A DNA stretch of 28,608 bases from Caryophanales bacterium UBA3835 (GTDB lineage: Bacteria > Bacillota_I > Bacilli_A > RFN20 > CAG-826), in contig DGHZ01000057.1 in the NCBI GenBank assembly GCA_002392945.1, positions 1-28,608 of the forward strand, in the 5' to 3' direction. The translations under genes and the position numbers were made by a program. How positions within the stretch are numbered: the first letter of the stretch is position 1; each line of letters opens with the position of its first letter. Shown one piece after another: positions 1-8,281 of this stretch. The notes under the pieces were generated by a model. It was given only the letters and a program-made list of their open reading frames with translations, did not search any database and was not told where the DNA came from.

Positions 1-564
1 GAATAAAGATAGAAAGATAATTGGGACAAAGAAATAAGAATTAGCGTTAATAAAATACATTCCTACCGCTAAAGAAATAGAACTCACAATTTGCCAAAGC
101 GGAATTGTTATTTTATCCCTTTTATCAATGAAATCATTGATTTGAATGTCACACTTCACCTTTTGATAGCCTGGTTCTTTATTGACCACCAGCGCTTTAT
201 GGTCCCACTGACTATAAAAGATTTCTCTAGGGAGTTTTCTTTTGCCTGTTTCCGGATCGTAGATTTTGACATATTTCCGGCTCATTGCTAAAACGAGAAC
301 GCTATGTTTAACTCCTTTTCTTTTTTCAAGTGTAACAATAAAGGGATATTCTTTATTCCTTTCAATTTCATTTGACCCGCTAATACGGATACCTGATACG
401 TCCATATGATAATTCGCGGCGATTTTCTTTAAATCCATAAAGCTATATGGTTTATCTTCGCCCTTTAAAAATAGATAGTTCTTGTCATGATGATAATTGG
501 CCAATAACATCTTTAGACAAGCAAAGGCACAATCATGTTGGCCGACTTGGGATATAAAGTACAT
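1..564 (-). CDS. C39 peptidase-domain protein, N-terminal part (probable bacteriocin-type ABC exporter), cut by window edge
   Basis: The first 188 residues are visible and the frame is open to base 1. Residues 1-130 look like a C39 cysteine peptidase: the oxyanion/nucleophile motif QHDC gives Gln9 and Cys12, followed by His87 (in VKHSVLV) and Asp103 (in IYDPETG), which is the expected Cys-His-Asp order. The usual DCG is DCA here. A hydrophobic stretch begins near residue 153 and continues to the edge, as expected where the membrane domain of a peptidase-containing ABC transporter (LagD/SunT type) starts. Such proteins cut double-glycine leader peptides during export. The ATPase part is outside the window, so a stand-alone membrane-anchored C39 protein is also possible. 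The ATG follows AGGAGG by 4 bases. Confidence 0.72.
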   Translation of the reverse strand, partial: MYFISQVGQHDCAFACLKMLLANYHHDKNYLFLKGEDKPYSFMDLKKIAANYHMDVSGIRISGSNEIERNKEYPFIVTLEKRKGVKHSVLVLAMSRKYVKIYDPETGKRKLPREIFYSQWDHKALVVNKEPGYQKVKCDIQINDFIDKRDKITIPLWQIVSSISLAVGMYFINANSYFFVPIIFLSLF

Positions 565-593
565 TTTTCCTCCTTTGTAGAGAAAGGTCCCTA

Positions 594-622
594 CATATAA
601 TAAAGACTGGAAAAATCGCCAA
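594..622 (-). promoter_or_regulatory. Predicted promoter of the C39 gene
   Basis: On the minus strand there is a -35-like TTGGCG (617-622), a 17-base spacer and a -10-like TATATG (594-599). It lies between the dnaJ terminator and the AGGAGG at 569-574, so the C39 gene probably has its own transcript. Confidence 0.45.
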
Positions 623-657
623 CCTTGCGAAAAATTTTTTAAAAAGTTATTAAAGAA

Positions 658-681
658 AATTAAAAGACCCTTAAGGGTCTT
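658..681 (-). terminator. Intrinsic terminator of the heat-shock operon
   Basis: AAGACCC-TTAA-GGGTCTT is a perfect 7-bp stem (664-681) that begins inside the dnaJ stop codon. It is followed on the minus strand by a T-rich run. It ends the hrcA-grpE-dnaK-dnaJ transcript. Confidence 0.8.
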
Positions 682-1813
682 ATTTTTTGAAGTTCTTTTG
701 GAATTTATAGAAAGGGTTATCGCTTTCTTTAGTGTTTTCTTTATATTCCTTCAAAGCTTCTTTTTGCTTTTTATTTAGTGAAGTTGGAGACTTGATATCT
801 AAGTGTACATATTGATCTCCAGGCTTACCTGTTCTTAAATCTTTAATACCTTGTCCGCGCATTCTTAGAGTTTGACCTGGCTGAGTTCCTTCTGGAACAG
901 TGAGATAAACATTACCATTTACTGTTGGAACTTCAATCTTTGTACCTAAGATTGCATCGACAAAGTCGAGTGGAATAGTAAGATGAATATCATTCCTTTC
1001 TCTTTGGAAATATGGATGCTCCTTAACAGTAATTTCAATATAGAGGTCTCCGTGTTCCCCTCCATTACTTCCTGCAGCTCCCATTCCTTGAAGTCGGATT
1101 TGTTGGCCACTTTGAATACCCACTGGAATATGGATTTTCATCGTTTTCTTAACGCGTTTATGTCCACTTCCACCACAAACAGAACATTTCTTTAGAATTG
1201 TTCTACCTGCACCGTTACAATCTGGACATATCGTTTCGGTATTCATCATACCAAAGATGCCACGTTGTTGACGAATGATTGTGCCCTTACCACTACATTT
1301 AGCACAAGTTTTAATATCGCTAGGACTATCAGCTCCTGAACCATGGCAGTGTGGACAATCCTCTTCAAAGTCGAATGACACCTCTTCATCTTTGCCGTTC
1401 ACTGCATCCATAAATTCGACGCGATGTTTCATTAAGATGTCATCTCCTCTTTGAGGACCGGTTCTTCTAGCGCTACGTCTAGCACCTCCTCCACCAAAGA
1501 AGGATGAGAATATATCACCTAAATTGATATCTTCACCAAAACCAGAGAATCCACCTGCAAATGGATTACCTCCACCAGGTCCGCCTCCAGTTTGTTCGAA
1601 TGCAGCATGGCCAAATTGGTTATAGGCATCACGCTTTTGATCGTCAAACAAAACATCATAGGCTTCTTGCACTTCTTTAAATTTCGCTTCATCACCAGTC
1701 TCTTTATTATCTGGGTGATATTTTTTCGCTAATTTTCGATAAGCGGATTTAATTTCATCTTTGGATGCTGTTTTACTAACACCCAAAACTTCATAATAAT
1801 CTCTTTTTGCCAT
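680..1813 (-). CDS. dnaJ: Chaperone protein DnaJ (Hsp40)
   Basis: Full-length 377-residue DnaJ. It has a J domain (about 1-70) with the HPD triad at 33-35, a Gly/Phe-rich linker (about 75-110), and four CxxCxGxG zinc-binding motifs (Cys pairs at 153/156, 170/173, 196/199 and 210/213). These are followed by the substrate-binding C-terminal domains. It stimulates the DnaK ATPase and delivers unfolded clients in the cytoplasm. It is last in the heat-shock operon, 70 bases after dnaK. The ATG is preceded by AAAGGAG. A strong UUCG-loop hairpin sits in the dnaK-dnaJ gap, and a terminator overlaps the stop codon. Confidence 0.97.
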   Translation of the reverse strand: MAKRDYYEVLGVSKTASKDEIKSAYRKLAKKYHPDNKETGDEAKFKEVQEAYDVLFDDQKRDAYNQFGHAAFEQTGGGPGGGNPFAGGFSGFGEDINLGDIFSSFFGGGGARRSARRTGPQRGDDILMKHRVEFMDAVNGKDEEVSFDFEEDCPHCHGSGADSPSDIKTCAKCSGKGTIIRQQRGIFGMMNTETICPDCNGAGRTILKKCSVCGGSGHKRVKKTMKIHIPVGIQSGQQIRLQGMGAAGSNGGEHGDLYIEITVKEHPYFQRERNDIHLTIPLDFVDAILGTKIEVPTVNGNVYLTVPEGTQPGQTLRMRGQGIKDLRTGKPGDQYVHLDIKSPTSLNKKQKEALKEYKENTKESDNPFYKFQKNFKK

Positions 1814-1833
1814 GACACTCCTTTCTTCCTTAG

Positions 1834-1859
1834 GCTAAAGAGGGCCGAAGCCCTCTAGC
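1834..1859 (-). other. Intercistronic hairpin with UUCG tetraloop between dnaK and dnaJ
   Basis: The minus strand reads GAGGGC-TTCG-GCCCTC, a perfect 6-bp GC-rich stem (1840-1855). GCTA/TAGC pairing extends it across a 2-base bulge. No T-run follows, so it is not a standard terminator. It ends about 20 bases before the dnaJ start. A role in mRNA processing, 3'-end protection of dnaK message, or damping of dnaJ expression is inferred. Confidence 0.65.
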
Positions 1860-1883
1860 GAAAGGAAATTTATCTATAATAAA

Positions 1884-3707
1884 TTAAGCTTTATTTTTAT
1901 CAGAGAAGTCAGCGTCAACGACATCATCAGGATTACTTCCTGGGGTGCATTCTTGACCAGCTTGTTGACCTTTACCGGCTTGAGCGTTAGCCATATAGGC
2001 TGCTGCTTGCTCTAATTCAGAGATTCTCTTTTTAAGAGTTTCAATATCGTTATTATCTAACGCAGTTTTGAGTTCATCTCTTAATTTTTGAGTTTGCTCT
2101 TTTTGAGCAGGATCAATGCTATCGCCTTTTTCTTGTAAAGAAATATCAATATCGTTAATTAAGGATTCAGCCTTATTTTTGATTTCGGTTTCTTCTTTAC
2201 GTTTAGCATCGGCTTCCGCATTTTCTTCAGCTTCTCTGACCATTCTATCGATATCTTCTTTAGAAAGTCCGTTACTACCAGTAATGGTAATTTCTTGTTC
2301 TTTTTGAGTATCTAAGTCTTTAGCGGACACTTTAACGATACCGTTAACGTCGATAGAGAATGTTACTTCAATACGAGGTTCACCACGTCTAGCTGGTTTA
2401 ATACCAGTTAATTGGAAGTGACCAAGTAATTTATTATCATGGGCCATTGGTCTTTCACCTTGATAAACCATGATATCAACAGCAGGCTGATTATCCGCAG
2501 CAGTTGAGAAGATTTGACTTTGAGTGGTTGGAATTGTGGTATTTCTCTTAATAAGAGGAGTTAACACACCACCTAAAGTTTCAATACCTAAGGTTAATGG
2601 AGTAACGTCGAGTAAGACTACGTCTTTGACATCTCCAGAAACCACACCACCTTGATAAGCCGCACCAATTGATACTGCTTCATCTGGGTTAACAGATAAG
2701 TTTGGTTGTTTGCCAGTTAAGGATTTAACTAATTCCTGAACCGCTGGCATACGGATAGAACCACCGATTAATAAGACTTGATCAAGTTCACTAGCTTTCA
2801 TACCAGCATCGCTTAATGCACGTCTAACTGGTTCTTCACATCTCTTCAAGAGATGTCTTGTTAAGTCTTGGAACTTAGCACGGGTTAAAGTGTGTTCAAA
2901 GTTCACAGGGCCAGCACTTGTCATAGAGATGAATGGTAAGGAGACCACTGTTTCTAAAGATGAAGATAATTCAATCTTGGCTTTTTCAGCCGCTTCTTTA
3001 ATTCTTTGTAAGCTACCTTTATCGGTGATATCCACACCACAATCCATCTTGATTTGGGCTTTGATATAATCAGCAACTACAGCATCCCAGTCATCACCAC
3101 CGAGTTTATTATCTCCAGCAGTAGAAACAACTTCGAAGGTGCCATCTCCAATATCAAGAATAGAGACATCGAATGTACCACCACCTAAGTCAAACACTAA
3201 AATCTTTTCAGATTTTTCAGTTTGTAAGCCATAGGCTAATGCCGCAGCAGTTGGTTCATTAATAATACGAACAACATCTAAGCCAGCGATTTGGCCAGCA
3301 TCTTTAGTTGCTTGTCTTTGAGCGTCATTGAAGTAAGCAGGGACAGTAATAACTGCCTTTTCAACTTTATGTCCAATGTTGGTCTCAGCATATTTCTTCA
3401 TATAAGCAAGAATCTTTGCGGAGATTTCTTGTGGGGTGAAGTCTTTATTCACACAGTTGATGTGAACTTTTTCTGCACTACCCATTTTTCTTTTAATAGA
3501 TGAAACTGTATCTGGGTTAGTAATTGCTTGTCTTTTAGCAGCATTACCAACGATTTCTTCACCATTTGCCTTAAAGGCAACTACTGAAGGGGTAGTCATT
3601 GTTCCTTCTGGAGAAGGGATGACTTTCACAGTGCCATCTGCTTGTAAATAGGATACTACTGAGTTAGTAGTTCCAAGGTCGATACCTAAGATAATTTCTT
3701 TTGCCAT
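1884..3707 (-). CDS. dnaK: Molecular chaperone DnaK (Hsp70)
   Basis: Complete 607-residue Hsp70. The ATPase domain (about 1-365) shows the phosphate-1 loop [11 protein letters not shown] near residues 8-18 and the phosphate-2 loop [14 protein letters not shown]. The hydrophobic linker [13 protein letters not shown] leads into the peptide-binding domain, then a charged helical lid. The tail ends with the conserved DDVVDADF motif plus a short lysine-containing extension. It works with GrpE (nucleotide exchange) and DnaJ, both in the same operon, in ATP-driven folding. The ATG follows AGGAGGAAATAAATT and lies 13 bases after grpE. Transcription is expected from the CIRCE-controlled promoter upstream of hrcA. 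Confidence 0.98.
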   Translation of the reverse strand: MAKEIILGIDLGTTNSVVSYLQADGTVKVIPSPEGTMTTPSVVAFKANGEEIVGNAAKRQAITNPDTVSSIKRKMGSAEKVHINCVNKDFTPQEISAKILAYMKKYAETNIGHKVEKAVITVPAYFNDAQRQATKDAGQIAGLDVVRIINEPTAAALAYGLQTEKSEKILVFDLGGGTFDVSILDIGDGTFEVVSTAGDNKLGGDDWDAVVADYIKAQIKMDCGVDITDKGSLQRIKEAAEKAKIELSSSLETVVSLPFISMTSAGPVNFEHTLTRAKFQDLTRHLLKRCEEPVRRALSDAGMKASELDQVLLIGGSIRMPAVQELVKSLTGKQPNLSVNPDEAVSIGAAYQGGVVSGDVKDVVLLDVTPLTLGIETLGGVLTPLIKRNTTIPTTQSQIFSTAADNQPAVDIMVYQGERPMAHDNKLLGHFQLTGIKPARRGEPRIEVTFSIDVNGIVKVSAKDLDTQKEQEITITGSNGLSKEDIDRMVREAEENAEADAKRKEETEIKNKAESLINDIDISLQEKGDSIDPAQKEQTQKLRDELKTALDNNDIETLKKRISELEQAAAYMANAQAGKGQQAGQECTPGSNPDDVVDADFSDKNKA

Positions 3708-3720
3708 AATTTATTTCCTC

Positions 3721-4290
3721 CTATGCATCAAACGATGCTTTTTCTTCGGTTTTTTCCTCTTTTGTTTGTTTTATGATTGCAACTTGCACCTTTGCTGGGC
3801 GAATGATGCGATCATGTAATTTATATCCGTTACCATAGACCTTTAGAACAATGTTATCTTGTTCTCCCTCCACTGTATCTACAGCGTCCATAGTGTTTGG
3901 ATCAAATTTTTTGCCAACTTCCGGAACGAGTTCGCTCACTCCTTCATTTTCAAGTACCGACACCATGTTTCTATAAACATATTGGAATCCCGTTAAGTAA
4001 TTCTTTAGTGTTGGGTCACTTGGCTCGTTAGCAAGGGCCATGTGGAAGCTATCTAATATTGGAAGAAGTTCTTCGATAAATCCTTCACTACGATACTTCA
4101 GAGCGTTTTTGTAATCTTGTTCAAGATTATTTCTTAAGTTCTTCGTATCAGCGTAGGCTCGATAGTATTCATTTTTCCAATGATTAACTTCCGCTTTTAA
4201 CTTTTCGATTTCTTCATTAGCTTTTTCTATTTTCTTTTTTTCTTTTTTAGGGAGTTCTTCGTGTAATTCTTCTTTATTCTCCACTGCCAT
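3721..4290 (-). CDS. grpE: Nucleotide exchange factor GrpE
   Basis: About 189 residues. A charged N-terminal part leads into a long coiled coil (about 15-85) and a C-terminal beta domain with the GrpE signature region (GVSELVPEVGKKFDP and an HDRIIRPAKV-like end). It releases ADP from DnaK. The 5' end overlaps hrcA. The start is uncertain: AAAGGAGG at 4293-4300 is close to the ATG at 4290 (about 2 bases after GGAGG) but ideally spaced (8 bases) for a GTG at 4284. An upstream ATG at 4305 has no ribosome binding site. The protein itself is clear; only the first few residues are in doubt. Confidence 0.95.
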   Translation of the reverse strand: MAVENKEELHEELPKKEKKKIEKANEEIEKLKAEVNHWKNEYYRAYADTKNLRNNLEQDYKNALKYRSEGFIEELLPILDSFHMALANEPSDPTLKNYLTGFQYVYRNMVSVLENEGVSELVPEVGKKFDPNTMDAVDTVEGEQDNIVLKVYGNGYKLHDRIIRPAKVQVAIIKQTKEEKTEEKASFDA

Positions 4291-5305
4291 TTCCTCCTTT
4301 ATCATTGAAATATTTATCTAATTCACTAGAGAGATATTCTAGAGCGGACATCGCTTTATCGTAGTCCATTCTTTTTGGTCCCACTAAGGTGATGGTATTT
4401 TCTTCATCACCAACTTTGATTTTTGCTGTCACAAGAGCGACATCTGGGTTTCCTTCCACCTCTCCGATATTCACTACTGGTTCTTTTTCACCGATTGCTT
4501 TCATATCTACTTTTTTAAATAGCGAAGCATCATCTAATAACTTCATTACTCTAATTAACGCTTCCGTATCATTTTTGAATTCTGGGTGAGTGAATAATTC
4601 TTCTCGTCCATAGAGTGATAAACGATCACCGGCGAATCTTACGAATGTTTCAAGCAAAGCTTGATACACCGCATCATGACTAATCACATAATCAGATAAG
4701 ATTGGTTTAATAAGTTCCATTTTTGGAACTAATTCACCAATTGGGGTTCCCTTTAATCTTTGATTTAAGAGTTCCACGCATTTTACGATATCATCTGATT
4801 TAATGTTCTCATCAAGAATGAAGGTTTTGTTTTGCACATACCCTTTATCAGTAACAAAGATTGCAGTAATAGTATTTTCATTAATTGGCACTAATTGAAT
4901 CGATGCAAGTCTCTCTAGATCTTCATCGCTTCTAGATACCACACTAACCAAATTGGTCATATGAGATATAATCTCACAACTTTGTTTAATCACTTCTTCA
5001 ATACTTTGAATCTTGCTAGATAAGACGTTTTGAAGTGAATATCTTAATTGGTCATCTACATCTTTATCACGTAGGTGCTCACAATAATATTCGTATCCTT
5101 TAGAAGAAGGAATTCTACCTGCGCTTGTGTGAGGTTTTTCTAGATAGCCCATCTTCTCAAGAGCGCTCATTTCATTTCTAATTGTGGCGCTGCTATAAGG
5201 GAGTTGATATTCTTCAATAAGAGTATGGGAGCCAACAGGTTCAGCGGTTTTAATGAAATATTCCACAATCATCTTTAAGATGGCTTCACTTCTTGTTAAT
5301 GACAT
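4274..5305 (-). CDS. hrcA: Heat-inducible transcription repressor HrcA
   Basis: Repressor of class I heat-shock genes that binds CIRCE operators and is kept active by GroEL. It is 343 residues long, close to the family norm. An N-terminal winged helix (about 1-75, with SSATIRNEMSALEKMGYLEKPHTSAGRIPS-type features) is followed by the inserted dimerisation region and the C-terminal sensor domain. The ATG at 5305 is chosen because AAAGGAGG (5313-5320) sits at good spacing before it. A longer reading from a TTG at 5332 would start inside the operator and upstream of the ribosome binding site. First gene of its operon; its 3' end overlaps grpE. Confidence 0.96.
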   Translation of the reverse strand: MSLTRSEAILKMIVEYFIKTAEPVGSHTLIEEYQLPYSSATIRNEMSALEKMGYLEKPHTSAGRIPSSKGYEYYCEHLRDKDVDDQLRYSLQNVLSSKIQSIEEVIKQSCEIISHMTNLVSVVSRSDEDLERLASIQLVPINENTITAIFVTDKGYVQNKTFILDENIKSDDIVKCVELLNQRLKGTPIGELVPKMELIKPILSDYVISHDAVYQALLETFVRFAGDRLSLYGREELFTHPEFKNDTEALIRVMKLLDDASLFKKVDMKAIGEKEPVVNIGEVEGNPDVALVTAKIKVGDEENTITLVGPKRMDYDKAMSALEYLSSELDKYFNDKGGNGSGE

Positions 5306-5318
5306 TTGGTAGCCTCCT

Positions 5319-5345
5319 TTAGCACTCCACAACTTTAAGTGCTAA
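5319..5345. promoter_or_regulatory. CIRCE operator 1 (HrcA binding site)
   Basis: TTAGCACTC, nine bases, AAGTGCTAA: the classical CIRCE inverted repeat with one departure from consensus (A for G at the first base of the right arm). It lies between the -10 box and the hrcA ribosome binding site, where bound HrcA would block transcription. Confidence 0.95.
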
Positions 5346-5349
5346 TACT

Positions 5350-5377
5350 ATTATAACTTCTTTGTTAGCACTGTCAA
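5350..5377 (-). promoter_or_regulatory. Consensus sigma-A promoter of hrcA-grpE-dnaK-dnaJ
   Basis: Perfect TTGACA (5372-5377) and perfect TATAAT (5350-5355) with a 16-base spacer on the minus strand. The -35 box lies within CIRCE 2, and CIRCE 1 lies just downstream of the -10. This gives an intrinsically strong promoter held down by HrcA. Confidence 0.9.
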
Positions 5378-5391
5378 CACCAAAGTGCTAA
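5365..5391. promoter_or_regulatory. CIRCE operator 2 (HrcA binding site)
   Basis: TTAGCACTG, nine bases, AAGTGCTAA. This second CIRCE overlaps the -35 hexamer. One base in each arm departs from the consensus TTAGCACTC-N9-GAGTGCTAA. Confidence 0.92.
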
Positions 5392-5418
5392 TTTTTTTAT
5401 TTACAAAGTAAAATTATG

Positions 5419-5441
5419 AAAAAAGACGCTTTTACGCGCCT
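5419..5441 (-). terminator. Intrinsic terminator after hemW
   Basis: The minus strand shows AGGCGC, a 6-base loop and GCGTCT (one G-U pair; 5424-5441), then TTTTTT. It lies about 27 bases after the hemW stop and ends the Fic-like/small membrane protein/hemW unit. Confidence 0.75.
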
Positions 5442-5467
5442 ATAAATCCTTATTTTTTTATTTATAT

Positions 5468-6574
5468 TTATTGTAGATCTAGATAAATCTTGTCAAGAAT
5501 CATCATTCCTTTAAAAGTAGGTATGAGATAATTGTTTTTATTGATTAAATATCCTTGAGTGACATAGTCATCAATCACTTGCTTATGCGCTTTATATAAA
5601 TCAACATCAAATTTGTTCTTATATTCAACCATGTTTAAGCCAAATTTAGTTCTGAGTTTAAGCATTAATTCATAATCTTTTTCGTCTTCTAAATTGACGA
5701 TTTCTTCTTCTGTTTCATTTTTAAATGAAATATATTCTTTAAAGCTTGTGGAATTTTTATATCTAATATTATCAATATATCCACTAGCACCCAGTCCAAT
5801 ACCGTAATACCTTTGATTATTCCAGTAAACTAAATTATGTTTACTTTCCTGTCCTGGAATAGCCCAGTTAGATACTTCATAATGGCTATATCCGTGTTTT
5901 TCTAATAAATCATCAATAACTTTATAAGCTTGATAAGCAAATTCTTCATCAGGTTCGCTGATTTTATTTATATAGAACACTGTATGCTCATGAACAGTTA
6001 AACTATAACAGGATACATGATTTGGTTTTAATGATAAGATATTTTTAATATCTTCTTCTAACATATTAAAAGAGACATTAGGTAAGCCAATAATTAAATC
6101 AAGGTTGATATTATTAATTCCGTTATCTCTTAAATCGTTAACCACTTTTTTAACATCGCTAAAAGTGTGTTTGCGGTTAATAGATTTTAATATTTGATCA
6201 TTAGTGGATTCCACTCCAATTGAGACACGGTTAACTCCATATTTCTTTAATAACTTTATCTTTGATAAAGACAAAGATTCAGGATTGGCCTCTATAGTGT
6301 ATTCTTCGATTTTTTCTGAATAAGGTTCCACCATTTTTAATAATGTTTCAAATTGTTTATTATCCAAAGATGTTGGAGTTCCTCCACCTATATAAATTGT
6401 TCTAATTTCTTTGTTATTTACTCTTTCGTCTAATTCTTTTTTAAGTGCAACTAAATATTTTTCAGCGAAAGAATGAAAATACTGTAACTTAATAAAGTCA
6501 CAGTAATCACATAATGATTCACAAAAGGGAATGTGAATATATAAGGCGTTTGGAAGATTAGTCTTCGTCCTCAT
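5468..6574 (-). CDS. hemW: Radical SAM protein HemW (HemN-like; haem chaperone family)
   Basis: About 368 residues. The N-terminal ALYIHIPFC-xxx-C-xx-C carries the radical SAM [4Fe-4S] cysteines 18, 22 and 25. YIGGGTPTSL and TIEANPES follow, both typical of the HemN/HemW family, and a HemN C-terminal domain ends the protein. The CxxxCxxC spacing without the longer N-terminal HemN region supports HemW, a haem-binding insertase rather than coproporphyrinogen dehydrogenase. Position before hrcA matches Bacillus subtilis. The ATG at 6574 fits the family start and overlaps the upstream small gene by 17 bases, but has no good ribosome binding site. ATG 6610 and TTG 6616 are alternatives. Confidence 0.92.
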   Translation of the reverse strand: MRTKTNLPNALYIHIPFCESLCDYCDFIKLQYFHSFAEKYLVALKKELDERVNNKEIRTIYIGGGTPTSLDNKQFETLLKMVEPYSEKIEEYTIEANPESLSLSKIKLLKKYGVNRVSIGVESTNDQILKSINRKHTFSDVKKVVNDLRDNGINNINLDLIIGLPNVSFNMLEEDIKNILSLKPNHVSCYSLTVHEHTVFYINKISEPDEEFAYQAYKVIDDLLEKHGYSHYEVSNWAIPGQESKHNLVYWNNQRYYGIGLGASGYIDNIRYKNSTSFKEYISFKNETEEEIVNLEDEKDYELMLKLRTKFGLNMVEYKNKFDVDLYKAHKQVIDDYVTQGYLINKNNYLIPTFKGMMILDKIYLDLQ

Positions 6575-6794
6575 CCCGATATTGTTCAACCGCTTTTGCG
6601 GTTTCTTCATCTTCAATTGGTTTTAAAACGCGTTCCATCTCTTCTTTAACGATTTGCTCGTCAGTTGGTTTATCGTCTTTTTTTAGTTTTGGTTTTAAAT
6701 ATAAATAAATCAAGAAGGCCACTAACGCAATAACTGCTGCGGCGCCTAAGATGATTAGGAATATGATTCCACCATTTAATGCTGCTAATGTCAT
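6558..6794 (-). CDS. Small single-pass membrane protein of unknown function
   Basis: 78 residues. Residues about 8-33 form one strongly hydrophobic helix, followed by a basic stretch (KPKLKKDDK) and then a very acidic, probably cytoplasmic tail ending in RDEDED. Topology by the positive-inside rule is N-out, C-in. I do not recognise a family. It lies 21 bases after the Fic-like gene and its end overlaps the start of hemW by 17 bases, so translation of hemW may depend on it. The overlap and clear membrane helix support a real gene. The ribosome binding site is weak. Confidence 0.75.
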   Translation of the reverse strand: MTLAALNGGIIFLIILGAAAVIALVAFLIYLYLKPKLKKDDKPTDEQIVKEEMERVLKPIEDEETAKAVEQYRDEDED

Positions 6795-6815
6795 AATATT
6801 TATCTCGCTTTCTAA

Positions 6816-8258
6816 TTAATTTCTTTTAACTGGGGTGTAAACAAATTTCTTCCCAGCTGGAGCTTTAGCATAATAGCCAAACTCTACGAGTTTATCCATA
6901 GAAGTTCTCGCTGTTTCATAGACACATTTAGTGGCTTTTTTGTATTGATCGATTGTGTAATACATGCCAAGCGTGCAGTGTCTAGCGTAGAAATAGGCTT
7001 GCTTCTTAGATAATCTTACATCTAATTCAAGTAGATGTCTTTCTAATCTGATAGCGGTTTTCTCGTCGAGTTCTTCTGGGATATAAGATACAGCAAGACC
7101 CATAGGTTTTTCAATAACCGAAGCAGGTTTAGTTTCAACTTCTTCTTTAACAATTTTCTTTTCAACCACGATAGGAGTAGGTTCAACAACTGGTTTAACT
7201 TCTTCAACCGTGACTTGTTTAACTGGTTCTAATTTAATTTCTTCTTTAACTGGTTCCTCAAGTTTAACTTCTTCATCTAATTGGTAGAAGTCATCTTTGA
7301 TGACCTTAGCAGAATATTCCGCTATAGAATCAAGCATTTTATCAAATTCTTTGCCGATAAATCTTAAGGCAAATGTCAAGAAATAAGTCACATCTGAACT
7401 AGTTTGTACATCATGGAAAATCTTCTCAATTTCGCCTTCGCTTTCATTTAAGAAAGTTTCAATAGGAAGATAAATAGAAAATTCACCAACAGAATAATGA
7501 GCAAGAACTGCTTTAGCAAATAAAACAGCAATCTCATTGTTGCATTTATCAAATGGTTTTACGAATTGAATGTAATAATAGCTAATTAAAGCACGGCATA
7601 AAGGAGAAACATTGGTCTTTTCAACAAAGTTGAATAAAGAATCCATCATTGGTTCAATTAAATGGGTAGGTGCGCATTTATAGACACGGGAAATAACAAC
7701 ATTAGCCCCGCTATCTTCTACTTCTTTTGTACGATAGAAAGAGGTTAATTCATCATTACCTGTAACTTTACTATATAAATCCGCTAGGAAATCAACATCA
7801 AGAGTTGCTTCATGTTTAGTTTCAACAAATCTTAATCCTTTTAAGTAATTTGATAAAGCAACATCGCTAGCAGTTCCTAAAACTACTTTTCTAGCGTGTT
7901 CTTCATCACAAACCGCCATATTTGCTAAAGCAACGTTTTGGATATTTTTTACTAAACAAGAATGTTTAAAATGTTGTCTATCGCTATTAATGCTATCAAG
8001 TTTATTAGCTTCGCTAACAATTCTTAATAGTTTTGCTTCCACAGTATTTAAGTTACTAGAGATCGTTGGACATAAACAAACTCTTAATTGATTCTTGTCT
8101 GTTCCTCTAATAGCTAAATAATGACAAAATGGAGCACGATAAGATAAAATCTTATCCCAAACACCATCAATCACTGAGATCTTTAATTCTCTAGATACTT
8201 CATTTTTAGTTGCATATCTGTCTTCAGTAAACCTTATTGCAATATCATTAACACCCAT
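6816..8258 (-). CDS. Fic-fold protein with destroyed catalytic motif, acidic linker and C-terminal winged helix
   Basis: 480 residues. Residues about 150-315 align by eye with the Fic domain: SPLCRALISYYYIQFVKPF corresponds to the helix leading into the Fic active site (usual HPLIRAALAHYQFEAIHPF). The signature HPFxDGNGR is replaced by KPFDKCNNE (234-242): the catalytic His is Lys, the acidic residue is Lys, and the last Gly and Arg are Asn and Glu. AMP transfer is therefore unlikely. Residues about 326-385 are a Glu/Lys/Pro/Val-rich linker. Residues about 395-480 look like a winged helix, as in many transcription-linked Fic proteins. The N-terminal 120 residues are unassigned. First gene of a unit with a small membrane protein and hemW. 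Good ribosome binding site (AAAGGAG). A regulator or scaffold role is inferred. Confidence 0.8.
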   Translation of the reverse strand: MGVNDIAIRFTEDRYATKNEVSRELKISVIDGVWDKILSYRAPFCHYLAIRGTDKNQLRVCLCPTISSNLNTVEAKLLRIVSEANKLDSINSDRQHFKHSCLVKNIQNVALANMAVCDEEHARKVVLGTASDVALSNYLKGLRFVETKHEATLDVDFLADLYSKVTGNDELTSFYRTKEVEDSGANVVISRVYKCAPTHLIEPMMDSLFNFVEKTNVSPLCRALISYYYIQFVKPFDKCNNEIAVLFAKAVLAHYSVGEFSIYLPIETFLNESEGEIEKIFHDVQTSSDVTYFLTFALRFIGKEFDKMLDSIAEYSAKVIKDDFYQLDEEVKLEEPVKEEIKLEPVKQVTVEEVKPVVEPTPIVVEKKIVKEEVETKPASVIEKPMGLAVSYIPEELDEKTAIRLERHLLELDVRLSKKQAYFYARHCTLGMYYTIDQYKKATKCVYETARTSMDKLVEFGYYAKAPAGKKFVYTPVKRN

Positions 8259-8281
8259 AAAATTACTCCTTTGTTGTTTAT

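Noticed and set aside
91..291. Plus-strand open frame of 66 codons
   Set aside because: It is antisense to the C39 gene, whose minus-strand frame has catalytic residues, a promoter and AGGAGG. The plus frame has no ribosome binding site and no recognisable features.
5306..5332. Longer HrcA starting at TTG 5332
   Set aside because: It would start within CIRCE 1 and before the only ribosome binding site; the extra residues are not family-like.
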